DNA of 64,000 bases, taken from the NCBI GenBank assembly GCA_026874595.1, contig CM049306.1, positions 29,257,519 to 29,321,518 of the forward strand, given 5' to 3'. A program made the position numbers and the translations under genes. This DNA comes from Sipunculus nudus (taxonomy: Eukaryota; Annelida; Sipuncula; Golfingiida; Sipunculidae). Positions 1-10,649 of this stretch are shown here, in pieces. Below the pieces are notes generated by a model. It had not been told where the DNA came from, made no database searches, and saw nothing but the letters and a program-made list of their open reading frames with translations. Numbering within the stretch: position 1 is the stretch's first letter; every line of letters starts with the position of its first letter.

Positions 1-535
1 AGAATATGTTGTTAACATAATGTATTTATAATTGAAACAACACAAATGCGCATGAACAGGAATCAAAAGGCAAAACATGTAAATTGGTTGGTCTTCAAAT
101 GAAATTTATTTATTATTTAATAGAAAAAAGTGCAGATAGTCTTAATTTTCAGCATTTTTCACAAATTTGTAAGGCATGGGGAGGCAACTTTCATACGGAC
201 AATATGCTAGTACAAGCTGGTGCACATGTTTTATATATAGCTCATTTTAATTTTAAATAACACAAGCTGCCATTTTATCAGCATGCTTCAGGGTTACACA
301 GTGGGTAGGTACTGATACATGATATGTAAGAAAACCCAACTATATGCTTAATTCAGGCAATTTAAGGTATATTTCTACCCTGGTAATGGTTTATTGAATA
401 AACCGTATGAAACACTTTTTTTTATTGAATCTTTATTTCTATCTTTAAGTTATAACAATCACTGGCTCAATCACATATTTGCTTGTTGGTGTTCAGTGAG
501 TCGAATGTTTCCAGTCGATGTGATCTGAAACATGG
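1..535. other. AT-rich sequence, nothing recognised
   Basis: No coding exon, RNA gene or clear repeat boundary was found here on either strand. The composition is AT-rich with no long open frame. Confidence 0.4.
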
Positions 536-625
536 AATGGGTTACCCAAACAAAATGGGTTATCCAATTTCAAAATTGGGTAACCCAAAAATGGGTTACC
601 CAAATTTGAAATTTGGTCATTCCTG
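536..625. repeat. Array of self-complementary GGGTTACCCA words
   Basis: Within 90 bases the word TGGGTTACCCA and close variants (TGGGTTATCCA, TTGGGTAACCCA) occur four times at irregular spacing. They are joined by AATTTCAAAATT-like and AATTTGAAATTT-like inner palindromes. The whole stretch can pair with itself in several registers. It resembles in style the word arrays at 47.46-47.95, 56.2-57.25 and 60.7-60.93 kb, with a different word. No flanking duplication or terminal repeat was found. Confidence 0.6.
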
Positions 626-699
626 TTCTAGTATACAGCAGATTTCAAGGTAATGTAAAAAGTACATTAAATAATCCATTAATAATTGATGTTTTTTTA

Positions 700-1300
700 T
701 TTTCAATCACTGATTATCATTTTAAAACCTATTCCTACCACTAATATCTATACATGTCGGATAGCTTTGTGGTATACCAGACTGGTGGTGCCACCTACAA
801 TAATTTTTGCACTGTGTATGTCCCTACATATTTTTCAAAAGGGATTTGGTATTTCAGCCATAAATGGGGCATATGTATACATGTTGGATAGCTTCATCAT
901 TTACAAAACTTGTGGCGTAACCTTTAAATATTTTTTGCAAAGTGTATGCTCCTGCTTACTTCTCAGGAGTGATTTGTCATATCAGCCTGAAATTATGCAT
1001 GTCCACATATTTTGGATAGTTTCATTGTATACAAGACATATGGCACCACCTACAACTGTTTTTGAGTTTCTTGCATCTGTGCACTTAGCCGAAGAGAGGT
1101 TTCAAGTATCTGCCTGAAATTTTGCATGTCCATACATCTTTCTTGTACACAAGTAGTGGTGCCCCAACCATCATTTTGTGTTGTGTTCATCCATGCCAGT
1201 ATCTCAGGAGTGATGTTTGTATAATTGATGCTTATACTTGGGTTCAAAATGTTTAGTACTTGCATTGTACATATACATGTCACACATGTACTTGAAAAGT
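700..1300. repeat. Tandem units of about 125 bp (GGTGGCGCCACC family)
   Basis: Degenerate units recur with the cores GGTGGTGCCACC (about 784), GTGGCGTAACC (about 911), ATGGCACCACC (about 1040) and GTGGTGCCCC (about 1154). Each is preceded by a tract like TTGGATAGCTT...ATACAAGAC and followed by a T-rich run and TCTCAGGAGTG. The same unit is found at 15.25-15.8, 53.5-54.1 and 59.6-60.1 kb. The 143-codon open frame across this stretch is a by-product of the repeat. A right-end motif of the AGCTCAGCTGA element family follows at 1612, so these are probably its inner units. Confidence 0.65.
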
Positions 1301-1584
1301 AATGATCCAGCTTGGAAGCATTATACCTGATGTATATCCCAATTGCACAGGTTTGCATTAGGCCTCTTGGCCTTGTTATAATATGCATGCATATTACAGT
1401 CACTTAGTTTAGATACCAATACTTCTGCAAATATGTAACCATGAGAGGCTCCTGCATATTTTATGTAGCCCATAAAGGTACACAGGCAACTCCAAATATG
1501 AGTTGCCTGTGTACTTTTATATACATTTCTCAAATAATGATATACAAAAAAATTATGTTGTTGCATTTCAGTATGTTAGGTTTT

Positions 1585-1803
1585 TTATAAAAAAAATATC
1601 TCATAATATTTTTCAGCTGAGCACTGTGACCCACAGGTCCCTTGTCTTAATAGGCTATCAACATAAACCTCAGCTACATTGTGAAACTTTAAAGCATTTT
1701 CCTTGACACCTTTCTTTCTATAAAACTCCTTAACTTTATCAGGACTAAAAAGTGAAGGTGCAGCTGGTAACTTTCCACTAATTTTGAGGAAACATTTGTA
1801 CAA
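1585..1803 (-). other. Short minus-strand open frame of uncertain status
   Basis: A 72-codon minus-strand frame contains a stretch with protein-like composition (lysine-, proline- and serine-containing, around codons 5-50). It runs into the right end of a repeat at 1612-1650, so at least its C-terminal third is repeat-derived. No splice sites, homology or partner exons could be recognised. It may be a decayed exon or transposon fragment, or chance. I do not call it a gene. Confidence 0.15.
1612..1650 (+). repeat. Right terminus of AGCTCAGCTGA-family element
   Basis: The sequence TTCAGCTGAGC followed by TGACCCACAGGTC and CCTTGT matches the right ends at 13.82, 22.33, 35.24 and 54.40 kb. A left end was not found upstream in the window, so the copy is truncated at its 5' side or its left end is too decayed to see. 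Confidence 0.6.
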
Positions 1804-2252
1804 AACTTATTAAAACCTTTTTGCAACTCTGAAGTTGTCAAAAGTTACTTATTATTTTTACCTGTAATCCTATTTTGACACCAATTTTACAAATTTGAAA
1901 CAGTTGGATCTACAAACCCAAAATTTGATATATACAGTTAGATGTTCCTAGGTTCTCCCACTGTAAGTTGGATTTCAAAGTTTCAATCGAAACAACTAGA
2001 CTTTATTATACTGAAACTGTTTAATTTTAGAAATACAATAAAATGAAATACAATTTTGCACAAAAAGAGAGACAAATCAGAAAGATATTACACTGAAGGA
2101 AAACACATGAAAAAAATATGAACAATTTACAACAAAAAGAGACAGTGGCTCTGGATACATGGAATTCAATCCACCATTACAAGCATGTCTGGAAAAGAAC
2201 AATAATTCTCAAAATTAAAACAGTGAAAGCACATGGTATGATCTTGTAGGGC

Positions 2253-2608
2253 AAAGGGCCACCCTGACAAAAGCCCACCCTGACAAAGGCCCACCAGACA
2301 AGAGCCCACTGGACAAAAACCAACCCCTAAAAGTGCAAACCTGGACAAAAGCCCACCCTTGACTAAAATATAAATTTTAATGATTTTATCATGTTTTTCT
2401 GAAGTTTTTTAAATACTTCTGTATCATTTTCTAAATGTATGTAACATTTTTTATACTTATGACAAGTATTATATATGTTTATGTGCTCATATACATGCAT
2501 ATATATATGTTATATATCTATCTACAGCTTGCTAAAACAGATATATAAATATATATAAGTGAACATATATGTATTATATTTATTTTTCATAGATCACTTT
2601 ATAGATCA

Positions 2609-2673
<65 letters not shown>

Positions 2674-3467
2674 CATATACATAATATATAATATATAATG
2701 ATATATTATATATATTTCATGTAAATTAAAAAATGTCAATAGGCTAATTACTTATAATTTATATGTTAACCAAAATTATATAATTTATATGTTAATTATA
2801 ATTATACTTGTGATCTTTATGTTCCACAAAGGGAAATGTAACACCCAATCTTTTGAGCAAATAATCAGGCTAATTAGCTAATTGGTTTCTGATTTGGGTC
2901 TCTACAGCTAAAGTGATGTTATCAAAACAAACACAAACATCAAAGAGAATGCCTAGGGTTCTCCTAAACTATTAACAGAGATATATATATTAAAAATTAT
3001 ATATTATAAAATAATATAATCATAGAAGAATGATAATTGTACTAAGAATATTACATTAAAAATCCAACATATATTAAAACATATAATAAAACAAAATATA
3101 GATATATATATAAATCATAATTAATATAGAATATTTATATAATATAATGTATACGTATTTCCTGTACAAACAATTACATCAGTGGGCTCATTAGGTATAA
3201 TATATATTGGGATGTTAATCTTCATATTATAATGTGTATGTTAATATACGTTGATCATAATATTTATACTCTTCCACACAGTACCACAGGGTTCTCAGAA
3301 TACAGAAGTATTTAAAAAAACTTAAGAAAAACACAATAAAATCATTTAATTTTACATTTTATTCAAGGGTGGGCTTTTGTCCAGGTCTGCACTTTTAGGG
3401 ATGGGTTTTTGTCCAGTGGGCTCTTGTCCAGTGGGCCTTTGTCAGGGTGGGCTTTTGTCTGTCACCC
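2253..3467. mobile_element. Fold-back element with ~170-bp inverted arms
   Basis: The arm 2253-2424 is inverted at 3301-3467. Both carry repeated CCCACCCTGACAAAAG, CACTGGACAAAAACC, CTAAAAGTGCA and CTGGACAAAAGCCCACC words and both run inward to a T-rich tract ending in AAATACTTCTGTAT. The arms are imperfect but clearly alignable end to end. The 870-bp middle is almost pure A/T and includes a (TA)n run at 2610-2669. No open reading frame of interest lies inside. This is the structure of a fold-back or long-TIR nonautonomous DNA element. No target-site duplication was evident. Confidence 0.75.
2610..2669. repeat. (TA)n microsatellite
   Basis: A 60-base uninterrupted TA run in the centre of the fold-back element at 2253-3467. 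Confidence 0.95.
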
Positions 3468-3672
3468 GTTGATTTGCGGTTTGAATGTGGGCTGAATTTT
3501 TGGTAAAAATGCAGGGCAGGTGTGGGCTGAGAGCTAAATGTGCGGGGCGGGTGTGGGTTGATTTATTCTTTATAGTGCGGGGCAGGTTTTCACAACTGTG
3601 GGGAAGGGGCGGTTGCGGGCTGAAGGTTTGTTTGCGGGGCTCTAAATTCCAGCCTGCACAGGGCTCTAATGT
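3468..3672. repeat. GC-rich minisatellite-like repeat
   Basis: Degenerate units of the form GCGGGGCGGGTGTGGGCTGA occur about six times immediately outside the fold-back arm. They end at CTGCACAGGGCTCTAAT. The base composition (strong G excess on the plus strand) is unlike its neighbours. The 66-codon frame here follows from the repeat and is not called a gene. Confidence 0.6.
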
Positions 3673-3689
3673 CCATAGATCTTAGATTC

Positions 3690-4110
3690 CTCCATCTCAT
3701 ACTGAATGCTGGTGGGATCATCTGCAGTCGTTTTCAGTGTGGCGTCCATCCCTCTGTTTGCTTTGGGTGAAAATTGCTCATATCTCAGGAGTGGTTCAGT
3801 GTATTGGTCTAAAATTATGGTATGTTTATTCATCATGAATGGCTTTGTTGTAGACCAGACAGTTGGCGCCACCTGCTGTTCTGTTTTTATGGAATACATT
3901 ATTGCATTTTTTCTCAGTAGTGGATTGGTGTCTCTGCCTGAAATCTTGCATGGTTTATCCATCTGTAGATTTGTTTTTTGTGAAATTTGCACATATATGA
4001 GGAGTTAATTGGCATTACTGATGCCACAATTAGGAGTCATGTCATGTCAGGAAAATTCCATGCCTTACTTTACGCATGCCTCTGTGATATTGCCGATACA
4101 TGTAGTCACT
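3690..4110. repeat. Dispersed GGTGGCGCCACC-family units
   Basis: Two units with cores GGTGGGATCATC (3711) and TTGGCGCCACCTG (3863) carry the usual TCTCAGGAGTGG spacer. A tail near 4090 (GATACATGTAGTCACTTGTTGGCTAC) matches the tail of the element ending near 54.24 kb. Probably a decayed copy of the same element, lying just upstream of gene 1's first visible exon. Confidence 0.5.
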
Positions 4111-4198
4111 TGTTGGCTACTAGTATATTCTAGTTGGCTTTGCAGGCAAAAAAAATTGGAAAAGAAATCACTTCTCTGAAAGATGTTTTTTTTTCCAG

Positions 4199-7100
4199 TG
4201 AACATGTTTTGCCCAGATTCCTGTTAACACAGACTATTTATATTTATATATACACGTCAGAAATCACTAACCTCTGTGGAATTAATGCAGCAGGTAAGAT
4301 GTGTTACAATATATGTAAAAAAATGCAGCACAGTTAGATAAGCAATACAATCAGTGGTTATTTTAACTTGTCACATTCACAATCATATTTGAATTTTGAA
4401 TAACAAACATGTGATATGTGTTCCAGCATCCTCAGGTATTAAATTAAGTTAACCTTGACCAACGAACGTTGGGTTTTTGACCTGTAATGACACTAAATTC
4501 CTGTCATGCATTTAAAATGTGAATGCTATTGCAGTTATGTGAACAATTCCTGATTTACTGGCCCTGCATGTTGTACATTTTTCCATGTAATAACATCGAT
4601 AAGGTGTATTTATGTGAAATACATACTATCAAATTGTATTACTTTTCTTACAATTAGGTTGAAGACTACCTTGTAATACCTTATCTATGTGTATGGATTT
4701 TAAAATGCAGAAATGATAGATTTCCTTATCAGCAAGGCAAGGATGGTCTCTATCCTCTATCCCCCTGGGTGTCAGAACTGCAAAGCAGCCACACCATTTG
4801 GTGGGTGCATGTTACAGAGAAGTAGTTCCAATACATCAAAATTACACCTGCAATATCCAAGAAACTTACAACAGGATTCATTTTCTTGAACATCCAACAG
4901 GGCCATTCATAGGGCTAAGCAAAATACAACATTAAGTGATCCCTGACATTTTCAGAATACATTAATGAAAGTGTGACAAATGGTCATTTTGTCACCTAAA
5001 AGCATACAGTATGGTCGTGTGCTTTAAGGTGACAAAATCATTTAGACACCATATTATATTATCTCAGTGTCTGCATTATGTTCATTTATACAATGGTAAT
5101 TGAAACTCTTGTGTGCATTAAACAGCCATAAATGTATGTATACAGAAAGATAGTTTGAACTGTTCAGTTTATTGCAGGTAATATTGTGTTCTACCAGTCT
5201 GAAATGGAAGAAGCCTTTGAGAAAGTGTATCAGCATAAAGACAATGACGTTGACAACTGTGTGAATGCTGATGGCATAGACATGCTCAACCATGTTGCTG
5301 CTGTGCTTGGCTTTGAAAAAGACAAGTTTGGTGTGGTATGTCAGTTATCAGAAAACCGCATCCTTGCTAGAACATTTACCCCCAAAGGGGGTTTCTTGCA
5401 TTTTATTGTGCTGGACCCTAAAGCCACAGACTTCATTGCACTACAGTTTTCTTGGAATATCCTGTATTTCTACTCCAACTTTGGTTACGGCAGACCAGGA
5501 GGCTGCTGTCCGCCATCTCCAGAGTCTATTCTCTTCTGGTGCTGGAAAAGCCAAGACCAGAATCATGTGATGCTGTTAGGGCCCGCAGAAAGACCGCTTG
5601 ACCCTCTTGGCAGGACTGCTATGCCTGCAGCTAAATTGTTTGACAGCAAGCAGCTCACTGTTCAGGTGTGTTCATTGATTGTACTATAAAAATATGAGTG
5701 TATTCTCATAATCATTTGTATGAATAATAAATTATATCATTATATATATTATATTAGAGGTGTTGCAATTAATCAATTATTATTGGCAATTTTTCTTGGG
5801 AACCACAAACTAGGTCATGATTAGCTGTATTCTGTCATGACTTGCCAAAAGATTTTTAAGCACCAAGACAGACAGCATACAAAATTGTATCCATTGGACC
5901 TAGAAACTTCTAATTGTATATCCATAGAGATCCTAGGCAAATCTCCTTTGAAACCTAAAGTAGGTTATGGTGATCTATATTCTCCGAGCTACTGGCCAAA
6001 GTATGATTTGGAGCACCCAGAAAGTCCTTGAGGGCATATATTGTATCAATTGGGCCAAGAATCTCCTAATTTAACATTCAGGGAGGTTCTGGGATAATAA
6101 CCTTGGAAACTTTAAATTAGGCTAAGCTGACTTTTATTCTGCGAGCTACTGGCCAAAACCCTTTCGAGCATCCAGAGAGTCAAACGGGGCACTTATTGTA
6201 TCCATTTGGCCTAGAATCTTCTAATGAGACATTCAGGGGTTCATGGTTAATGTCCTTTAACACCTGAAATTAGGTCACCATGAACAATATTCCAAGAGCT
6301 ATAGGAAAAAGCATGATTTTGGCACCCTGCAAGTCTTGATGTGCTAAAATTGTGTCTGTTAGGCCTAGAATCTTCTAAAGCAACATCCAGGGGAATTCTT
6401 GGCAAATTTTCTTGGAAACCTGAAACTAGGTCATTATGACCTATGTTCTGTGAATGACTGGCAAAAAACATGATTTTGAGCACCAAGACAGTCAGACAGG
6501 GGCACAAATTGTATCAGTTAGACCTAGATATTTCTGACTGTGCATCCATAGAGGTCCCAGGCAAATCTCCTTTTGACTGTGGTGTTAGAAGGACAAAGGT
6601 CAAGATCACATCTGAAGTTAATCTCAGCATCACTTTCAGATGATGAAATTCCTGTTGTGAATGTAAGACAAATTAGCATGCTGGACAGCTCAGCAGTATG
6701 ACCAATGGGTCACTTGTTAAAAAAATACATGTATCTAAACAATGGTTCCTGGGATTTGAATCAAATGTAACTTACAGGTAATGAGTGTTAACATCTCAAA
6801 GTTCAAAGTTTCTTAGACAATCCCAGGGTTAGTGTTTTATGAGATTTGCAGGATGAATTGTTAACCAGTCATCTATGAAGAAAGATTCAGGATGTGACAT
6901 CATTGAGCAATACTGTGACTCGGTGCCCATGGCAATATTTAATGAGATCAGAGGTTACCTTACTTTGATGATATTTTAATGATTAAGCAAAAATCTGATC
7001 ATGGATTTTCATGAAACTCATTACAAATATTAACCAATATCTTTTCTCTCCTGAATTAAATTTCTGCAAAATTCACACATTTAATGAGATCAGAGGTCAC

Positions 7101-7975
7101 AAGACATAAAACGGGCATTTTTTGCAACCATGCATGTTGAGCTCTTGTTCAGTGTGTAAATCTAATCCATGCCAGAACATCATAACACACATGGTTTGTG
7201 GTATCTCAAGACAATTTTCATTAAATATCATCATGTTCCCATTTTTTTGCAGGATTATTGTATAAACATCAACAAGCCTGGGATTAACTCTGGCAGGGAT
7301 GAGGAAATTGAGGATTCCAGCCAGCAGGGATGGCCAGCAGCTGTTGCCTTTGACCCTCGACCTGGTCATGAAAATGAGGTCACCCTAATTTGCAGCACAC
7401 AGCACTGCTTTCAGATATCAGGGTGGTGGAGGGCTGGTGTATTGATGAGGTGTCACCTTGAAAAACATGAAACCATGGCAACATACGAGTCTGTGTCCAT
7501 GTCTGGTTCAACACTTCAGTACTTGTTAGATGGCCACCAGGTGGCATGCTTGCAGCCAGAAGTTCAGGACAGTCCTGATTATTATGCCCGAAAGACTCAG
7601 AAAATTTGGGTTTTTACAACAGACAATTTGGCCCCATTGTACACAGTTCCACTTAATTTAGAAAGCATGAGGCCAAATATAGAATCTCTATTGATGTTAC
7701 ACTCAGTAGACACAGCACATTTGGCGATATTTTCATGGATGGTCAGAGTCAAGGTTGGAACTAATTCTAAAATAGATAAAAATGCAATCAGAGAAGTCCT
7801 TGGTAAGGTCAGGGTGTACAGTTCGCCACTGACTCGCAAGCTATTTCCCCTGAGGAAATGTTGTGATATAGTTATACTCACTGCCTGCAGGGGGCGCTCT
7901 CTTGATAGCCTGCCTCTTCCAGGCGCCTTAATAACTGCACTGAAAGGTCCACCATTTCTTATTTCAAAAACATGA
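4199..7975 (+). CDS. Spliced gene 1, 3' part (three exons), unknown family
   Basis: Three exons join without a phase break: 4199-4293 (acceptor after a T-rich tract ending CCAG, donor CAG|GTAAGA), 5178-5665 (acceptor TTTATTGCAG, donor CAG|GTGTGT) and 7253-7975 (acceptor TTTTTTTGCAG, TGA stop). Exon 1 starts on the third base of a codon and ends on the first base. Exon 2 completes that glycine codon and ends in phase 0. Exon 3 opens in phase 0. The result is about 434 codons lacking an N-terminus, so at least one exon lies upstream and was not found. The protein alternates hydrophobic beta-like strands and polar turns, has an acidic stretch near codons 45-60, and is cysteine-rich around codons 135-150 and 245-260. 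There is no signal peptide or membrane segment in the visible part. I do not recognise the family. A beta-propeller-like scaffold protein is a weak guess. The end is uncertain, because a good donor (TTG|GTAAGG) at 7803 could replace the stop. Confidence 0.75.
4294..5177 (+). other. Intron of gene 1
   Basis: GT-AG intron of 884 bases. It contains a 22-base imperfect stem-loop at 4986-5038 (ATTTTGTCACCT... pairing with AGGTGACAAAAT) about 140 bases before the acceptor. Nothing else recognised. Confidence 0.65.
5666..7252 (+). other. Intron of gene 1 with tandem array
   Basis: GT-AG intron of 1587 bases. The first half is largely a tandem repeat (see 5780-6600). The second half shows no open frame or repeat boundary that I could place. 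Confidence 0.65.
5780..6600. repeat. Tandem array, five units of ~155 bp, in intron
   Basis: The word GACCTAGAAxCTTCTAA recurs near 5898, 6050, 6205, 6361 and 6519, each time with CTTGGAAACCTGAAATTAGGTCA and GAGCTACTGGCCAAA spacers. Related units of about 300 bp build the elements at 34.15-35.28 and 52.30-53.35 kb, so this is an internal piece of that family without its ends. Confidence 0.75.
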
Positions 7976-8670
7976 GGGGATTAAATCCATCAAAATGGGC
8001 TAAATATGAAATCATGGTTTTCAAATTTATCCATGAAAATTATTGATAATTCCAAAGTATATATATACCAGTTGTGCACAGAAGTGTCCATAAAGGCAGA
8101 GGTTGAAGGAAATTTGTAGACCTGTTGTGATTTCAGAAATATTTTATCTGTGATAACTTACATCAGTATGTTAAATGTATTTCAAATATGTTGATATATT
8201 ACTTGCTTCTTTCCTTTCTCTTGATGACAGAGTTTTTTGTTGTACATGATATTTTTAGACTGATCTAAGGGATTTGCACATATTAAATTTAGTTGTGAAA
8301 TATGTTAAAAGTCTTTTTGCTTATGACAGAATGATTTAACACTTTCCATTCATTAAAATATTTCTGACATCATTATTCCAGAAATTATTTAGCTGTATTG
8401 ATCAGTGTTTTGTTTTTAATGGGCTGATCCATATGCTAGCAAACTGCAACTCTGTAAAATAGTATAGATGGAATACCAAGAACACAGCAGTTCCAGTAAA
8501 AATGTCATTGTGGATACAATGAGTTCTGAAACCGTATTCACTTCTGGAGACCCCAGTACCGATCTTTTTTAAATCTGGCATTATTATCGGGTCACATGTG
8601 AACTGGTACTTAACAAAGATAGGTTGCACCATCTGCAATATTTTTGCATAGTGTTCTCCTGTGCATCTAT
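7976..8670. other. 3' flank of gene 1, no feature resolved
   Basis: AT-rich sequence downstream of the gene 1 stop. There is no canonical AATAAA. ATTAAA variants occur near 7979, 8282 and 8354, so the polyadenylation site is not settled. A decayed repeat begins near 8600. Confidence 0.35.
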
Positions 8671-8876
8671 TTTTAGCAAACCAGTGAGCTTAAGTGATGG
8701 TGTGGTGTCATCCATCCGCCATCCACGGTTGTCCTCTTGCTAACCCATACTATCTCATAAACAGCAGCTAGCATCACAAAATTATACCAAAAAATCAGTC
8801 ATATCAAAACCTATGTCGGATTGAACTTATTGTATCGCCAGACATAGTCTTGAGATACTATGGTTTAGGCACGGTC

Positions 8877-8915
8877 GCGCCGCCGCCGCTGCCGCCGCCG
8901 CCGCCGCCGCAGAGA
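8877..8915. repeat. (GCC)n trinucleotide tract
   Basis: GCCGCC runs near the left end of the 1.6-kb element. It is unusually GC-rich for this window. A related CCGCCGCCGCC run appears at 53390-53405 in another element. Confidence 0.85.
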
Positions 8916-9069
8916 TTTCTTTTGGACACAATAACTCAAAAAATATTTCACGGATCTTTACCAAACTTGGTATATGTATAGATATGGGTGAGAGGACGAC
9001 ACCTATTTAAAATGAGGTCATGACCTCAACTAGGAGAGTGACCTTGACCTTGAATAGGTTCAATTTGGG

Positions 9070-10390
9070 GGAAAATCACACAAATTCTTAAATATCTCAA
9101 GAAAACGTGCATGGATTGATCCCAAAATCAAGTTGATGGAAGATCATGGATAGGGTTGTCATGTTCCAGAAACTGGTGGCGCCACCTATTATTCTGTACT
9201 TGTTTTCATGCCGTTTAATATCCCCAAAATTGCTACTTGACAGTACTGTGAGCATTATAAGTCAAAAACTAATGGACAGATTTCTTTCATATTATGCAAA
9301 TACATAGATATGGGTTATGGGATGATGTTTATTTAAATTGGGGTCATGGCCTTTCCTATGAGTGGCCTTGACCTTGAATATTGCCATATATGGTGAAAAT
9401 CACACAAAATCATTAATTTCTCAATAAGGGATGCATGCATTGGTCCAAAAATCAACTTGACCGAAGATCTTGGATAGTAACGTCATGTACCGGAAACAGG
9501 TGGCGCCACCTGTTATTCTTTTACTTGTTTTCGTGCCGTTTAATACCCCATCATTGCCACCTAACAGTACATTTATAACCTGTGAGCATTATAAGTCAAA
9601 AACTAATGGACAGATTTCTTTCATATTATGCATATACATAGACATGGGTTATGTGATGATGTATATATAAATTGGGGTCATGACCTTTCCTATTAGAGTG
9701 GCCTTGACCTTGAATATTGCCATATATGGTGAAAAATGCACAAAATCATTAATATCTCAATAAGGGATGCATGCATTGGTCCAAAAATCAACATGTTCGA
9801 AGATCTTGGAAAGTATTGTCATGTACCGGAAACAGGTGGCGCCACCTGTTATTCTTTTACTTGTTTTGTGCCGTTTAATACACCATCATTGCCATTTATC
9901 AGTACTGTGAGCATTATAAGTCAAAAACTAATGGACAAATTTCTTTCATATTATGCATATACATGGATATGGGTTATAGGATAATGTTTATTTGAATAGG
10001 GGTCATGACCTTTCCAATGAGTGGCCTTGACCTTGAATATTGCCATATATGGTGAAAATCACACAAAATCATTAATTTCTCAATAAGGGATGCATTGATT
10101 GGTCCAAAAATCAACTTGAACGAAGATCTTGGATAGTGTTGTCATGTACGGGAAACAGGTGGTGCCACCTGTTATTCTTTTACTTGTTTTCGTGCCGTTT
10201 AATACCCCATCATTGCCACTTAACAGTACTGTGAGCATTATAAGTCAAAAACTAATGGACAGATTTCTTTCATATACATAGACATGGGTTAGGGGATGAT
10301 GTATATTGAAATTTGGATCATGACCTTTTCTATGAGAATGACCTTTTCTATGAGTGTGGTCTGATATTAATTGTTGCTGAAGATGGGGGG
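9070..10390. repeat. Four ~325-bp tandem units with GGTGGCGCCACC
   Basis: The palindrome GGTGGCGCCACC lies at 9175, 9499 and 9835, with GGTGGTGCCACC at 10158, giving spacings of 324, 336 and 323 bases. Each unit also repeats GTGAGCATTATAAGTCAAAAAC, a GGGTTATGxGATGATGT block, GTGGCCTTGACCTTGAATAT and CAATAAGGGATGCAT. In unit three the palindrome extends to AACAGGTGGCGCCACCTGTT (20 bases, perfect). The small open frames in each unit are repeat shadows. Confidence 0.9.
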
Positions 10391-10649
10391 CCTATTCTTA
10401 AAGGGGGAGGGATTAATTGTCTGGCGATACTATGGCACCTGCGGTGCCAAGAAATATCTAGTTTTATTTATTTTTGTTTTGTTTTGTTTTGTTATTTGCA
10501 TTGACTTAGATTATAAGAGGGAAAAACTCAAAAAACCTTTAACAATCTTCTACTCTAAAACTGTCTTGCCAAATTGTTCAGTATTTCAGATAAATAATCC
10601 CAGAAACATTCACTCTCAAGTTTGTTAGAATGGTTCCAATTTGGTGATT

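Larger units (their letters stand above)
8832..10443 (+). mobile_element. 1.6-kb element with inverted GTATCGCCAGACA and end hairpin
   Basis: The 13-base word GTATCGCCAGACA at 8832-8844 is perfectly inverted at 10418-10430. The left word itself folds with GTCTTGAGATAC. The right copy is followed by a perfect 6-base stem (GGCACC-TGC-GGTGCC). Inside are a (GCC)n tract near 8877-8915 and four ~325-bp tandem units. It interrupts an older repeat. The plan (left-terminal word recurring inverted, then a terminal hairpin, central tandem repeats) matches Helentron/HINE-type nonautonomous elements. That assignment is inference. Right boundary is approximate. Confidence 0.65.

Noticed and set aside
536-625. 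CRISPR-like spaced repeats
   Set aside because: Words are palindromic at irregular spacing with no constant spacer length, and the context is a eukaryotic genome. The same applies to 47463-47945 and 56230-57245.
686-1117. 143-codon plus-strand frame
   Set aside because: It lies entirely in 125-bp repeat units that recur at 15.3, 53.7 and 59.6 kb with broken frames.
8402-8638. 78-codon minus-strand frame downstream of gene 1
   Set aside because: Overlaps the onset of a repeat and lacks splice or start support.
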